Source of the DNA: Owenia fusiformis
Lineage: Eukaryota > Annelida > Polychaeta > Sabellida > Oweniidae
Reading direction: 5' to 3'
Length of the DNA: 64,000 nt
Assembly: GCA_903813345.2 (NCBI GenBank)
Contig: CAIIXF020000001.1
Location: 25,163,915 to 25,227,914, forward strand
How positions within the stretch are numbered: position 1 is the first letter of the stretch; each line of letters opens with the position of its first letter. The position numbers were made by a program, and so were the translations under genes. Below the pieces are notes generated by a model, which had not been told where the DNA came from, did no database searches, and saw only the letters and a program-made list of their open reading frames with translations. Below, piece after piece: positions 23,801-35,264 of the stretch.

Positions 23801-26800
23801 ATAATTGTATTTAGTCGTTTTTAACCAATGGTATGCATATTGGCTGCAGAAGCAACTACTAGTATTCAAATTATATAAGTAAGTATTAGTTATTTTTTAT
23901 AGATGGCAGGAAGCAATGGATCTGATGACATCAAAGTATGGTTGTCCAATGCTTGGTCTTATTGAACACCTCCCAGATGTATGCCTGGTAAAATCATTCC
24001 AACTTTTAATTGTATTAAATTGTGTATCTCATTCTTCATGACAAATAGTAGTGTGTGACTGGTTCAATGGTATTGTAGTATTGTTATTGTAAGTTCTTTC
24101 ACTTGCAATTGTTTAATGACCCATAACATTCTACACTTTTAGGCTGTATTGGATCGTTGTCGAACAACATCGGGTCATGAACCAAGCCATAAATGTTTCC
24201 ATGTAAGTTTGAAATGTGTAGGATTACAAACTTCAAGAGCTACGAATTTGGAATGTTCCTCAATTTAAATTCATAGTTCTCAAATTACGATTTTTTCTTC
24301 TGACTTTAAAGTATGCACAAAGTAATCATCGAATGTTATCCATTTTCTTAATGCCTGGACATAAATTAACCTAGGCTGATTAATCTTCAAATGCTATTCA
24401 TTCTTCTATTTGGCAGCATAAATTCGAATTCAAATACCTCCAAGCGCCAGTCGAAACAGTTGTGGCTTTGAAAAAGAAGGGAGTAGAAATATTACCAATG
24501 ATCGCTTTGAATGTAAGTGACAATTATTTTTATCAAGAATCCATTTTACCAGCAACCTAGTCCTGACTTTAATAGTGAGAGAATTTACAACAAATTATCT
24601 AGTTGGTATATTGAAATATTTTTAATATGATTTAAATAATTGGCGGAGGTTTTACTTATTGCTTTTTAATTGCTATCCCAAAATAAAGATGATGGTGCGA
24701 TTCAACAGAATAGAATGCTTGTCACACCCTGTCAGTGTGCAGTTCCTTCAGATGAAGTGGTAAGTAATATTCAAACAAGATCTTCATTTTATTTTAATAT
24801 TAAGTTTGATTTTGGTTTTAGGCTTTATAAAATCATCAACAAGAGGCTGATCATACACCAATAGATCTGGATTGAAATGTATCTAATTTTGGTGTTCCAA
24901 AACACCTTTTGCTACAGGCTGCCCCTTTCTTTACACTGGTGGACAATAAAAGTAGATTATGATCACACGAGGCGTAGATTATTTGTCAGTGAACAGTAAA
25001 CTTTCCATTATTTCAGGCAGTCCTATGGTTGTGTAATCCACATGATGAACATAATTCTCTACATTATATTCCTTGGGTGCCTCACGAATTTCATTGTATC
25101 ATCGAATGATCCAATGGGGCACAAGGATGAATATAAACGCATCAATGGGACTGAAGTACCTACGAATGTTTGGGAGAAGCACGAAGTTAGTCTAGGTCCA
25201 ATTTAATTATGTGGATTGAGTTAGAAGCTATGCTTTAGATTTTTATGGTAATCATCAATTGTATTGGTCGCATTCGTTCGTATCAGTTGCATTCGCTGAT
25301 ATCCATCAGTTCTGAAGACATGGGGTAGGCGTGAATCACAGCTCATCTGAGAGAATAACTAATCTACCGTTCAAATTAGTAATGACATACTATACTATAC
25401 ACATACTATACAAACTATATTCAACCAACTATTGTGTATCTTATAAAAAACTTTATTTGAATTGAATCTTTTGCAGTATTCCGTATCACAGCTAGTGCCT
25501 GCATCGATATTAGCAGCATTCTGTCTGGCCAATATAATCAAAGAATTCTTTCAGATGTTCCAGCAGGTTAGTGCATAGGTTACAATTGTGCCATATGAAG
25601 TTACTCATGAATGTATTGTTAATGAGAAATTGACATTATTTGAGTTGTCCGGCGTTGAAGTGAATTCCCGCCACATGACATGCGCGTCGTCACGTGACTT
25701 GAATCCAAGCAGCCATTCACTGATTCAGAGCGGGTTTTTAATTTCTTTTCGAATTTTCAAACGTCTAGTTAATAATTCATTTCTGCGTACATTCGTAGGA
25801 AACGGTATTTGGCAGTTGTCAAGTAGATGGATGAACTTGGTTTGCATCTCCTATTGCAAAATATCGGGTACTCTATAGTGTTCCTATCAGACACGCCTCT
25901 TTAAAATAACACAAGATAATACAATATATTATCCTACACTTAATGTACTAAATGTAAAATAACATTAAAAAATAAATTTGATATTTATTGGCAAGATGAA
26001 TAACCGGAGAATATCGTAACGATATACTTCGGGCGGAGGATATCGGGGCGATATACTCCGCTTGTTGATTTCCCGCCAAATTGACTCTATTTGGCATGAG
26101 ATTCATTTTGCAATGATATTATACATTTAGTACACTCCTTGTAGGTGTAGGATAATAATAACATCCTATGATTTGTTTCAGAATATCATTTTAATCTACT
26201 CAGTGATATTGATGTATGCACTCGTCGCTTTGCTCTCTCGTGCAGATATCAATATCACCTCGTAGATAAAAATGATATTCCTCAAAATCATAGGATATCC
26301 TATAATTAAGTAGTACTGATGTTCAGTATATAATGATGGTGTTCATATTACAGGGCTTCAAATATTTCATAGATGTGACTAACTACATAGAATGGATATT
26401 GTATACAACATCAGCAGTTTTTGTTGTGCCCTCTCTACTTGGCTTTTCTACACACTGGCAGTGGGAATGTGGAGCAATCGCAATCTTTCTTGCTTGGTTC
26501 AACTTCTTACTTTTCCTGCAAAGGTATGTGCATTTTGTATTAAATATGTAACACAATATATCATATTTATATTAAGCAGTTACACAACATATATTATACC
26601 ACTTTAAGTCCAATTACAGTTGTATAACATGGGTCTATAACAACGATATACAGTGGAGAGTGGTATATCGTCATCGTATACAACTCCTCCGTATACACTC
26701 CAGCGTATACCACTGTAGAAGTGCATTCTGGGAACTAATGAATAGAAAAATCATGAAAATTTTCATGATTTCATAGAATTAGATGACGTCATAAATGGTT

Positions 26801-29800
26801 CGAGATCAACATCAGCATTATTGAGTTGGCTATGGGATATTTTTATGGTTTTTAATTGTTATGATTGTGTTCGAATCAACTAGAACTTAGAGTGGCATAA
26901 TAAGATTATATAATGGTTCATTCTGCATATCGTGCATTTTATACTCTCGTGAGAATATAATATATTCACTCGTTCGCTACGCTCACTTGTGAATATATCA
27001 TATACTCACTCGAGTATAAAAACGATATACAGAAAGAACCATTATATAACCTCATAGTATCTAAGCGGTCAAAATATATCCCTGTCCTTTGGAATAAGTA
27101 TGATCAATGTAAAGTATTCTCTAATATATTCTTAAATCCTATGATTTAATTTTCATTCCAGGTTCGACTTTTTTGGAATCTACGTTGTTATGTTCTTGGA
27201 GATATTGAAGACCTTGCTCCAAGTGCTCATAGTATTTTCTATACTTATTATTGCATTCGCGATGGCATTCTACATACTTCTATCAGGAGAGGTAAGACAG
27301 ACAAAGAGAATATGACCATCGTGCTTTAATGTGTGTCAGTTCAAACCCGTCGAATGTACAACCCCACTATATATATATTTTTTGATTCAGCAGTAACATT
27401 ACATAATTTGATACAATATTCTAACAGCTTGATATCCTTTTGGATATACGAGTATAAAGCATTTAATTACAATAGTTTGTTATGAAATAATGGCTTGTTC
27501 ACTATACTATACTACTTCTTGCTGAATCTTAAATTTTCTTAAATAAACTAAATTTATCCCTGCTATTAATATCTCTTTCTTTTCTTTTAATTGCAGTTCC
27601 CCATATAAGAATGCAATAATTCAAGTGACTATATATAAGTGAATAATAAATTGATCTTAAAGATTCAAAGTTTAACTTGTTATGTACCTTAAATAATATA
27701 CCTAGTATTTGGGAGATCTGAAGAGAAACTTGTTTGATATGATCTTCCCATGATAAATTATCATCAATTATATGCTATAATGCATAAGAATATATTATTA
27801 TAAATAGTAAATTGAGTAATATGTTACAAAAACTTTTATCATCTTATTAACTAGTAGATATCAACTATCAACATTGATATCACTCGAAATCAACTGATTT
27901 TCTCCATTTTCCACAGGCTACCCATGCGTTTAAGAACCCAGGCCTCTCTCTAATGAAGACAACAATTATGATGCTTGGTGAGATTGACTACATCTCTCAG
28001 TTTGTCCAACCATACACAGATGGCGATGACATGACTCTACATTTTGGAGGCTTAACGTTTGCTCTCTTGGTTGTATTTGTGCTATTGATGCCTATCCTCT
28101 TAATGAACTTACTGGTGGGTATTCTCATTTTGTACTAAATATTGCAGGGTAACTATTGGTTCAGGTCTGGAGGTTTTTAGCATGTGTATATTAACGCCAG
28201 TATCCCATGATAGTACTAGTTCTCCCGATGGATAACACTCGGGAATATTTTTGATATTGAAATCAAATTTTATTGTCCCGCGCAATCCCGCTCACGAAAA
28301 TGGTATTCACCTCCTGCGAATTTTTGCGAATCAAAGCTTCCTATTACGTTCAGTAGGGTAGATATAGCAGGCTATAATGAGGTTTTTATGTGAGAAACGA
28401 TATCTTCCAAACAAAATTGAAAAGATTTTGAAACGTAAAGAATATGAAAATTGTATAAGCCTAGCATCATGCTCCGGCACGGACAGTCAATGTCATAAAA
28501 ATCTGAGATTATGCGAATGCCCTGTCATATTTTGTAGACTAAATATAAAGTCTGGTTTTGTTTCATACAGAAATCAGATATGGATTTTGAACTAATGATT
28601 TAATGAAGAGTCGTGAATAGCATGGGATAAAAAGCTTATTTACTGGTTGGCATTGCATATGGGTTTATTCGTGACAATATGATTTTCCCTCGGGAAATAT
28701 CATATTTTATCCTATGCCAAGTAGAGTTCGGGTCGGATGGATATTGAGTTGGAAAAAGAGAACGGTGAGGGTAGAAACTCCAAGGAATCTTTTCTAAAGT
28801 GCCTTAACAGGTTTTAAGAGGGTTATAAAAGTCCACACCCCTATTTGAAGGGCTTTTAAGGTCATATCTGAAATTAATTGCTGCGGTTAACATGGCCAAG
28901 GGGGGACTCGAGTCATTGACTTGTAATGTGGTGTAAAATTTAACTTTATTTTGGTAAAACACTAACTTTTAAAATGACTAACTTTTTCCCATTTGGGAGT
29001 TAAACCATGATACTTGGCGAATCAATGTAACTTTGGATAAGCTTTAAAATGATATATGACACATACTATGAGGACACTGGAATATGTCTGCCTAGGGGGG
29101 GGGGGCATACTTTCGGGACACCCTGTATATAAAAGTGTGTCTCATAACGTCTCCCGCTGGACAAAGTCATCCAAAAATACATAGCCAATAAGTGCCTTTG
29201 AAGTGGTGACAACAAAAAGTCAGACTTATAATATGAATTTTAATTGTATTGTAGATAGGTTTGGCAGTAGGAGATATAGAACAGGTCCAGAGAAATGCAC
29301 GACTAAAACGACTTGCTAAACAGGTACACGTACATTGACGTTTCGAGGGCAAGCGAAACATTTATTCGTCATAAAACGTAAATTGGTCAATTTGCAATTA
29401 GTGTGAATCCATCCTTGTATTCTATCACACGTTGACCTAAATAAGACTGTTGAATTATAGCCGTTCTGTAGTGTCGTGATGTTTGTGGATATAGCTCTAT
29501 CCTCTAAATACTATGCCTTGTTATAGTGGAATGTTCATTATTGGTAACTTAGTAAGATGATACCAAATATTATCAAAAATGTAAGTGATACAGGTAGTTC
29601 AATTATTTCGATTTAATCGAATTGAACTTCATAGTATCATCATTATTTCATCCGGTTTATATTTTCATATTATACAGGTGGAACTACACACTGACATGGA
29701 GAAGAAACTTCCCAAACGAATCCTTAAACATGTAGAAAAGAACGAGATGAAAGTATACCCCAATTGTAATAAATACATATTTACATGGGTGAGTGAATGT

Positions 29801-31647
29801 GATCATTGAGTTCAACCTTTAATATATTTCTTAAAATAAACCACATCGTATTGATGTGATTCGATCATATACAAGGGGTGATCCAAAAGTCTTGGACGCC
29901 CTGCTCTAATTTTGTTGGTTTTTGATAAAATTACTTTAAACTTTCCAATAATAAAGACCAACAACCTAACTTCTTTGTGTATTAATTTCATGGAGAAATG
30001 ATATGTTTTATGTAGTTTTCTAGACAGTTTTTGACATGGGGACCCTGCCACCCGGAACGGTATTCACACGTGACAACTTTCGCAAGTCTTGACCACTGTC
30101 TTTCTTTGAATTTTGAATGTTAAACCATGCTAGTTTACTTCCTTTCTTACTAGGCAACCAATTAATTGTGTTTTAATTATAATGTCACATATGACAATGA
30201 TCATATATGTCAAATTCTAAGAAAATGACATCAGACAAGCAACCCTCATTCTGGTATCATTTTTTGCTCCAAAATGGCTGCTGAAATGCAGAACATGAAA
30301 GAAATCAAAGTGGAACAAAGAATACTACAAGATATTTTCACTATTATTGACCTTTAGCAGCTACCATATGCACAGTACAGTCTAGATATGGCTCCGTGTG
30401 ATTTTCTTCCTTTTCTCGAAGTTGGAAGGAGGATTGAAAGAAAATGTTTTTTGCTCATTGGATGAGGTTTAGATTGGCACTCCAACAGCATTTGTAGCAC
30501 ATAACTGCATAAGGAATGGCGGTTTCATAAATGTCTTCCATTCATTGGTAAAGCGGTTTGAAAGATGGGTTCAAATTCGTGGAAAATATGTTGAAAAGTA
30601 GGTCTTGATATATGAAGATGATGATGGCAGATGACACTCAGATTGGAAATCAGAAATTCTCTCATATAATGACTGGTGTTAGGTTGTGCAGCCGCACCTA
30701 AAGTATTTGCCATATTATAACAGTTGTGACGTGATTTGCTATATTTAAATACCGTTCCGGGTGGCAAGGACCCAGTGTTAAAAAGTCTCTACCAAAAAGC
30801 TAAAATATATCATTTTCTGTTGAAACTTATACACAAAGTTGTTAAGATGTTGATCTTTATTATCTGAAAGTTTCGTGCAATTATATTAGAAAATAGCAAC
30901 TTTTGGATCACCCCTCGTACTACAGTAGTGCAATACAGGTACCTGAACATATTCATATTTGTTGTATGCCATACGTGTTCCAGTTATCCTATAAGTTGAT
31001 ACATGCCCAGAATGGTAGTCTCGGGGATGATAACGCCATGGGTGGTCAAGCTGCTCACCAGACATATGTATACCAAGAGCTATATAAACACAAACGACGG
31101 TGGGTATATAAATATAAAATACACCAAAACAATATTCGGAACTATTATATAATTTTAAATGATTCACATGCATCAATAATCTAAACAAATTGTTAATGCT
31201 TTGCATGTCATTGGTTTATGGATTGATAACTACACATTCTCCAGTAAATTCAAGAAGATTTCACCACAACTAATGGGTTATATTTTTATATTATATATAT
31301 TTGCTACGCGCAACAATTCGATACGATGCATGATGAGAATGATTAGGAAGAGGATTTCAATGTACAACTTTATATATTCGTTCTCAAGGTGCAAAGAAGT
31401 ACAATTATTTCATGTTTTCAGTTTAAAAGATGTCACGTCGACATTGGAAAAACAATACGAACTTTTACGGCTGATAGTTCAGAAGATGGAAATTCACACG
31501 GAAGCAGACTACCGTGATGAGGGTGACTCGGGGGAATGCTGGAATACAGACAAGACATCTTCATGGGGAACACCTTCCACGAGAAGAACAATCTTACAGA
31601 AAGCACATGCTGTGAGGAAATGGAGAAGAATTACAGACTCTTCTTAA
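17425..31647 (+). CDS. TRPA1: TRPA1-like cation channel, 25 exons
   Basis: Homologue of the ankyrin-repeat TRP channel TRPA1, a plasma-membrane non-selective cation channel opened by electrophilic irritants or temperature in animals. Exons: 17425-17847, 18796-18952, 19369-19544, 19674-19781, 20247-20355, 20505-20602, 20775-20822, 21065-21463, 21623-21786, 21957-22121, 22844-22958, 23491-23657, 23903-23987, 24143-24202, 24417-24512, 24689-24759, 25017-25185, 25477-25566, 26354-26523, 27162-27291, 27917-28114, 29255-29323, 29678-29788, 30939-31099, 31422-31647. All borders are GT/AG and in phase. The sum is 3765 nt, or 1254 residues plus TAA (human TRPA1 is about 1119). Order: charged N terminus 1-141, about 16 ankyrin repeats to about 709, linker to 813, six membrane segments with pore 814-1066, then a C-terminal tail. 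The extra length is mostly the N terminus. The weakest acceptor is before 24689 (AAATAAAG). A polyadenylation signal lies at 31690. Which first exon is used in life is not known. Confidence 0.95.
18796..23657 (+). other. TRPA1: TRPA1 exons 2-12: ankyrin-repeat domain
   Basis: Eleven exons encode about 16 ankyrin repeats, recognisable by TALHHAA, TPLHIAV (twice), TPLHLAA, FHIAC, RPLHSAV, NPIHLAC, TPLHIAA, TPLLLAA, NFLHLAI, SPLHYAS, SPLHFAA, TALHIAS, SPLHLAA, SALHLAA and a last atypical repeat (FFDLAI). Several stretches follow vertebrate TRPA1 closely, for example VDVN after repeat 3, GAQID after repeat 6, RNFLHL and SPLHFAA-YGR. The longest exon, 21065-21463, holds about three and a half repeats. 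In the family this domain stacks below the channel. Confidence 0.93.
23903..24759 (+). other. TRPA1: TRPA1 exons 13-16: electrophile-sensing linker
   Basis: This is the pre-S1 linker that in human TRPA1 carries the reactive cysteines (numbering from memory). GCPMLGLIEHLPDVC aligns with the segment holding human Cys621 and Cys633, so both cysteines are kept, but the lysine before Cys621 is Gly here. LDRC matches Cys641 and HKC may match Cys651. KFEFKYLQA aligns with NFKYLQC, so Cys665 is Ala. SHPVS aligns with NHPVC, so Cys703 is Ser. QMKW keeps the lysine matching Lys710. The residue differences are seen in the sequence. The effect on electrophile sensitivity is inference. Confidence 0.85.
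25910..26315. mobile_element. Palindromic elements in TRPA1 intron 18
   Basis: TATTATCCTACACTTA at about 25930 and its rough complement GTGTAGGATAATA at about 26148 form one inverted pair. CATCCTATGATTTG (26163) with CAAAATCATAGGATA (26283), and ATATCATTTTAATCTAC with GTAGATAAAAATGATAT inside it, form a second. CGATATACTTCGGGCGGAGG near 26020 lies in the first. They are small and non-coding. Confidence 0.6.
26900..27050. mobile_element. Palindromic element in TRPA1 intron 19
   Basis: TTATATAATGGTTCATTCTG (26906) is answered by AGAAAGAACCATTATATAA (27029). Inside, TATACTCTCGTGAG pairs with ACTCACTCGAGTATA around a centre with CTCGTTCGCTACGCTCACTT. It is typical of a miniature inverted-repeat element. 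Confidence 0.65.
29872..30917. mobile_element. Tc1/mariner-like element in TRPA1 intron 23
   Basis: Left end TA|CAAGGGGTGATCCAAAAGT, right end TTTTGGATCACCCCTCG|TA. The TA flanks fit the TA target of this superfamily. Inverted similarity continues inward, for example CATATCATTTCTCC in reverse on the left against ATATCATTTTCTG on the right. A second element (30048-30764) is inserted inside it. The right end is 21 bp upstream of the exon 24 acceptor, so it may supply part of the branch-point or polypyrimidine region. Confidence 0.75.
30048..30764 (+). pseudogene. Nested DNA transposon with decayed transposase C terminus
   Basis: The ends CCACCCGGAACGGTATT and AATACCGTTCCGGGTGG are inverted repeats. 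GGACC lies next to both ends and may be a 5-bp target duplication. On the + strand, with frameshifts, MAPCDF near 30388, SLDEV near 30457 and RFERWVQIRGKYVEK near 30557 resemble the C-terminal part of mariner-type transposases (APCDFFLF, then a final GxYFE). Stops and frameshifts show that it is dead. Confidence 0.6.
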
Positions 31648-31689
31648 TTATTTTCAAATACACATTTTGAGTTTTGCAGTGTCTAGAAA

Positions 31690-31695
31690 AATAAA
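31690..31695 (+). terminator. TRPA1 polyadenylation signal
   Basis: AATAAA lies 42 bp after the TAA of exon 25. It is the first canonical hexamer downstream and fits a short 3' untranslated region. Confidence 0.7.
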
Positions 31696-31741
31696 GCCAC
31701 ACATTCCCTCCCTATATGTTGTAGTTATTTCAGTGTTTGAT

Positions 31742-32566
31742 ATAATAGTACAATAACGTCATTTCGAAGGGCAATATAGTGAAATATTGGACCCAATATT
31801 TCACTACATTGCCCTCAGAAATGACGATATTATTAGTATATTACCACCGTTAATGACCAGGACTGAAACAGCAAGAAAATCTTACGCACTGAACGATATA
31901 TAATTTCCCGGGGAAAATTGCCGGTCGTTAAATGCATTCTCGACCGGTCTGGAATGCTATATTGACCGCCACTATGACGTCACTTATTGCTCAGGTCGAT
32001 ATAGTAAAATGAATACCTTCTAAACTAGCACTAAAACCCATAGAACTGGCCCGGCAAGGTGGTAATACTAGTTTAGAAGGCGTTCATTTTACTATATCGA
32101 CCTGAGAAATGTGTGACGTCATAGTGGTGGTTCATATGGACCGGTCTAGAACAAGGAGGATTGGCTCCCAGAATGCAACACCGATATTCTGCAAAACAAT
32201 CACCTAGCGATAGCTTTGTTGGAGAGTATCGGGTCATTCTCCATGCAGTCGTACAAATTATACAGACACGAATAGCAAATGACGCATGCGTGGAGATTAA
32301 AGAATATCGAGTTGGAACCCTGGCTTCCAATCCTCCTTGGGTCTAGAATATATTCTGGACCGGCAATTTTCCCCGGGAAATTAGATATCGTTCAATGCGT
32401 AAGATTTTCTCGCTGTTTCAGTCCTGGTCGTTAACGGTGGTAATAATACTAATAACGTCATTTTTGCGAGCAATATAGTGAAATATTGGACCTTGGGCCT
32501 TCGGCCCGGCCCTCGGTCCAATATTTCACTATATTGCCCTTAGAAATGACGTTATTGTACTATTAT
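31742..32566. mobile_element. Large palindromic element downstream of TRPA1
   Basis: The ends ATAATAGTACAATAACGTCA and TGACGTTATTGTACTATTAT are inverted. Inverted similarity continues through GGCAATATAGTGAAATATTGG, GGACTGAAACAGCAAGAAAA and CCCGGGGAAAATTGCC. Each arm holds its own smaller palindrome (31770-31825 and 32473-32542). The right half is interrupted by a 188-bp element at 32152. A related copy lies at 61598. Confidence 0.8.
32152..32339. mobile_element. MITE with perfect 9-bp target duplication, copy 1
   Basis: Starts CAAGGAGGATTGGCTCCCAG and ends TGGCTTCCAATCCTCCTTG. GGTCTAGAA precedes it (32143-32151) and follows it (32340-32348) exactly. A 9-bp duplication with long terminal repeats is typical of Mutator-like elements. 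Two relatives lie at 54610 and 54933. An open frame across it is not a gene. Confidence 0.85.
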
Positions 32567-32813
32567 TGTCGTTACTCCTTAGAGATATACCAAGGTAATG
32601 GAAAATATTAGTTATTCTACGAGTCACACTTTTAAAATTGTAGAATGTTCAGTTTGAAAAGTATATTATAAGAATCGTCTGACCAAATAGTAACTGCTAT
32701 GGGTTAAAGCTTCAGAAGGCTCCTCGATGAATGAGTTCATTTCGATCAGAAACGACGATTGAAAACTATATTAAGTATCTTGAATGACATTAAAACGAGT
32801 TAAATTTTAGTTA

Positions 32814-33888
32814 CCCCCCTATCACACAAAACTAGTTCTTACCCTTTCTTGCCAGTCCTACGAAAACGTCGTAAAACGGGCTCAATCTGGCTGTGGTCGG
32901 GAAATATGTCTAAAATAATTAGCTACTTCGTTCATAAACAGTCTTCAATACGTCCATCTCATTCGCAGTTCGTTCAGGTCGCACCACGTCGAACGTCGTA
33001 TAACGCGTCCCTTAGTCTAGAAGGTCATCATGACCTAATTACAGAAAGGTATGGTCGCCATCGAATATTGAATCGAATCAAAATTCTAAATCACATTCCC
33101 TGTCCGAGGAAATTCCATGAAGTTCGTAAACAGACCGTAGAACGTTGTAGCTACGTTCATTCAGTTCGCACACAGTTTAAAACCGATTCGACAACGTTTT
33201 GACGAACGCAGTGACAACTGGTTCTGGTGTGATAGCTGTTTTTGTTAATTCGTTCATGAGCAGTTTTTAATACGTTCATCTCGTCTGCAGTACGTTGGTA
33301 TCAAGTTTAGATAGGGTTAAATTGTGCGTTCGTCTCGTCTACACAACGTATCCAAGCAGTTCAATTACGTCCTTAATCAGTTTAAACCAGTTGACAATTA
33401 GTTGTACCTTGTTCTCAATACGTCCTACTGAATTATCTAAGAACTTTATGAGAACCTACTGTGAATCTTTATAAACGGGAAGGACGTTATTCGGACGAGT
33501 TGGGTCTGTCTACAAACAGAATGAACGAGCTACAAACAGACTAGATTGGTGTACTCACGGCTGCAATTTTCGCCTGACTACACAACGTCGTAATACGTCC
33601 CTAGTAGGATTGAAGTACGGCACTTCCGTTCTTAGTGTGTGCCCAGTGCGTCCAGGTCGTCTTAAGTACGTTGTCACTCGTTCTGATTGCAGAACGTGAC
33701 GATCACCAGAAAATTCTGAGCATGCTCTAAGTTCTGGAGGACCTTATACTCGTTCGAGTAGATTCATGAAGTTTGTAAAGAGATCCCAAACGGTTCTTAG
33801 TGGGTTCTTAGTACGTCAAATCCGTTCGTGCACAGTTTAAGGCCGTTTTCGAGAACGTAGTGAGAACTAGTTTGGTGTGACAGTAGGG
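32814..33888 (-). mobile_element. CCC-ended inverted-repeat element, copy B
   Basis: Starts CCCCCCTATCACAC and ends TTTGGTGTGACAGTAGGG. Compared with copy A it is in the opposite orientation. At 1075 bp it is the longest copy in the window and is full of ACGTTC/GAACGT motifs. Open frames at 32849 and 33797 are repeat sequence, not genes. Confidence 0.75.
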
Positions 33889-33899
33889 TTGGAAAGGTT

Positions 33900-35260
33900 A
33901 TCTTCCAAAATTGAACCAAAATGAAGCACCTTTTACAACAGTAAAATACCTCAGATTTATACAATTGCCCTGCAGACAAAAAAAACTGTGTTACCATTGC
34001 ATTAATCGACCCGGTAATTGTAACAACTCAAAAGAACAATTCATTGGAATTTGTTACCCATTTGTTAATTAATTTCGATGGCATGAGAAAGATTGAAAGG
34101 TTGTATAAACACTAAAACCATTCGACTTAAAAGATGTACCATTGAGAGACAAGTCGACGATAATTGCCCAAAATGGATTATATATGTAGTTAGAGATAGT
34201 TTTGTGGATTTTACGTTTAGTGAAGCTTCTATAAAGGCAGTTTTATTAAGTAGGAATTTCCTTGGACATTTATGTGAAAACACAAATTTCACAAACATGT
34301 CACGTATGAATGTTTTTGGATGCTTAAATCAATGTACCTGAGTTATCAATATATTCAGACATTTCATCGACCATTGAATATGCATTTTAATTCTGCAAGG
34401 ATACCCCACGTACCTCATTGTTAAACACAATACGGTTGGTAAAAAACACGTTAGAACCAATTTCCCTTTGTCGGGATTAGTATTTACCAAGATAGATATC
34501 TCTAGACGCAGAGTATATTGGTTTAATTGATTCCAATTGTGCGAGTCAATAAGTAATGATTCTTTGACAGTGAATGCTCATGTTTGTAAAGGTTAACACG
34601 TTCGTTTCTGGCATTTCTATGGTTACCATACTATTTTATTAGAAGACCATATCACAAACCATTATAGGTTTATGACATATTTCCAAATTGTTCAAGATAT
34701 AATTAACTATATTTGCTTGGATAAGCGAAAAACTTCCATAAACAAAAGCATAAAAAGTACTCAAAAGTATGATGAACCGGAATCGATTGCGATAATGTAA
34801 TAAAGAAATTCGGATCTTCAAGAAATTATTCTGAATATAGTGTAATCTATAATTACCTTCATATTTTCTGCAATTGATGATTAATATTCATAGATCACCG
34901 ATATAGTACGAAATACGTAAAGACGTATAGAGCTACGCAATAAATGATGACATAATCATAATTCTGTCGTCTTTTGAACTATTTGTTTGCAAACGTGTAG
35001 ATTTTCTTCAACGCATGATACTGAAACGTTTGTGATAAAATTGTCAAGGAGATCTTGCCTACAACTCGTGAAATGATGAAAAAGAAAAATCGTACCTTCG
35101 AAGTTTCGACGTAACTAGTTTGAAAAGAGCAGTAACAGTGGGATTAAAACGTATAATGGTGTAAATAAAGCATAGCAGAAATATATCCTCTTTGTATTTG
35201 TTATAAATAATCACCATTATTCCATAACAACATGTTTTCCCCACGAAAATAACAGGGAAT
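33900..35260. other. Intergenic stretch, nothing recognised
   Basis: AT-rich sequence with short open frames on both strands and no family resemblance or splice support. The pair of overlapping frames at 34065-34341 on opposite strands shows no sign of being coding. Confidence 0.5.
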
Positions 35261-35264
35261 AAAA

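Larger units (their letters stand above)
25017..28114 (+). other. TRPA1: TRPA1 exons 17-21: transmembrane and pore region
   Basis: Exon 17 holds S1 (IHMMNIILYIIFLGCL) and the S1-S2 loop with an NGT glycosylation sequon. Exon 18 holds S2. Exon 19 holds S3 and the S3-S4 start (FIDVTNYIEWILYTTSA, then LQR at the exon border). Exon 20 holds S4-S5 (RFDFFGIYVVMFLEILKTLL). Exon 21 holds the pore helix and filter (MMLGEIDY where human has MMLGDINY) and S6 (LLMPILLMNLL). The intron before exon 19 (25567-26353) and the one after it (26524-27161) contain palindromic elements. Confidence 0.93.
29255..31647 (+). other. TRPA1: TRPA1 exons 22-25: C-terminal domain
   Basis: Exon 22 (IGLAVGDIEQVQ) is the family's TRP-like helix directly after S6. 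Exon 23 (VELHTDMEKKLPKRILKHVE) matches vertebrate VELHTSLEKKLP. Exon 24 encodes a less conserved segment with YQELYKHKRR. Exon 25 (LKDVTSTLEKQYELLRLIVQ, then KMEI) is the C-terminal coiled coil that holds the tetramer together in known structures. The last 50 residues are poorly conserved. Exon 24 begins only 21 bp after the end of a mariner-like element. Confidence 0.92.

Noticed and set aside
30903-31184. Separate 93-residue gene at 30.9 kb
   Set aside because: Its coding part is exon 24 of TRPA1, with intron read-through on both sides.
32849-33202. 117-residue open frame on the + strand
   Set aside because: It lies inside the CCC-ended repeat copy B. A near-identical frame appears in copy D on the other strand, so it is repeat sequence.
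34065-34341. Overlapping 77- and 82-residue frames
   Set aside because: Opposite strands of one segment; no splice sites, no domain.
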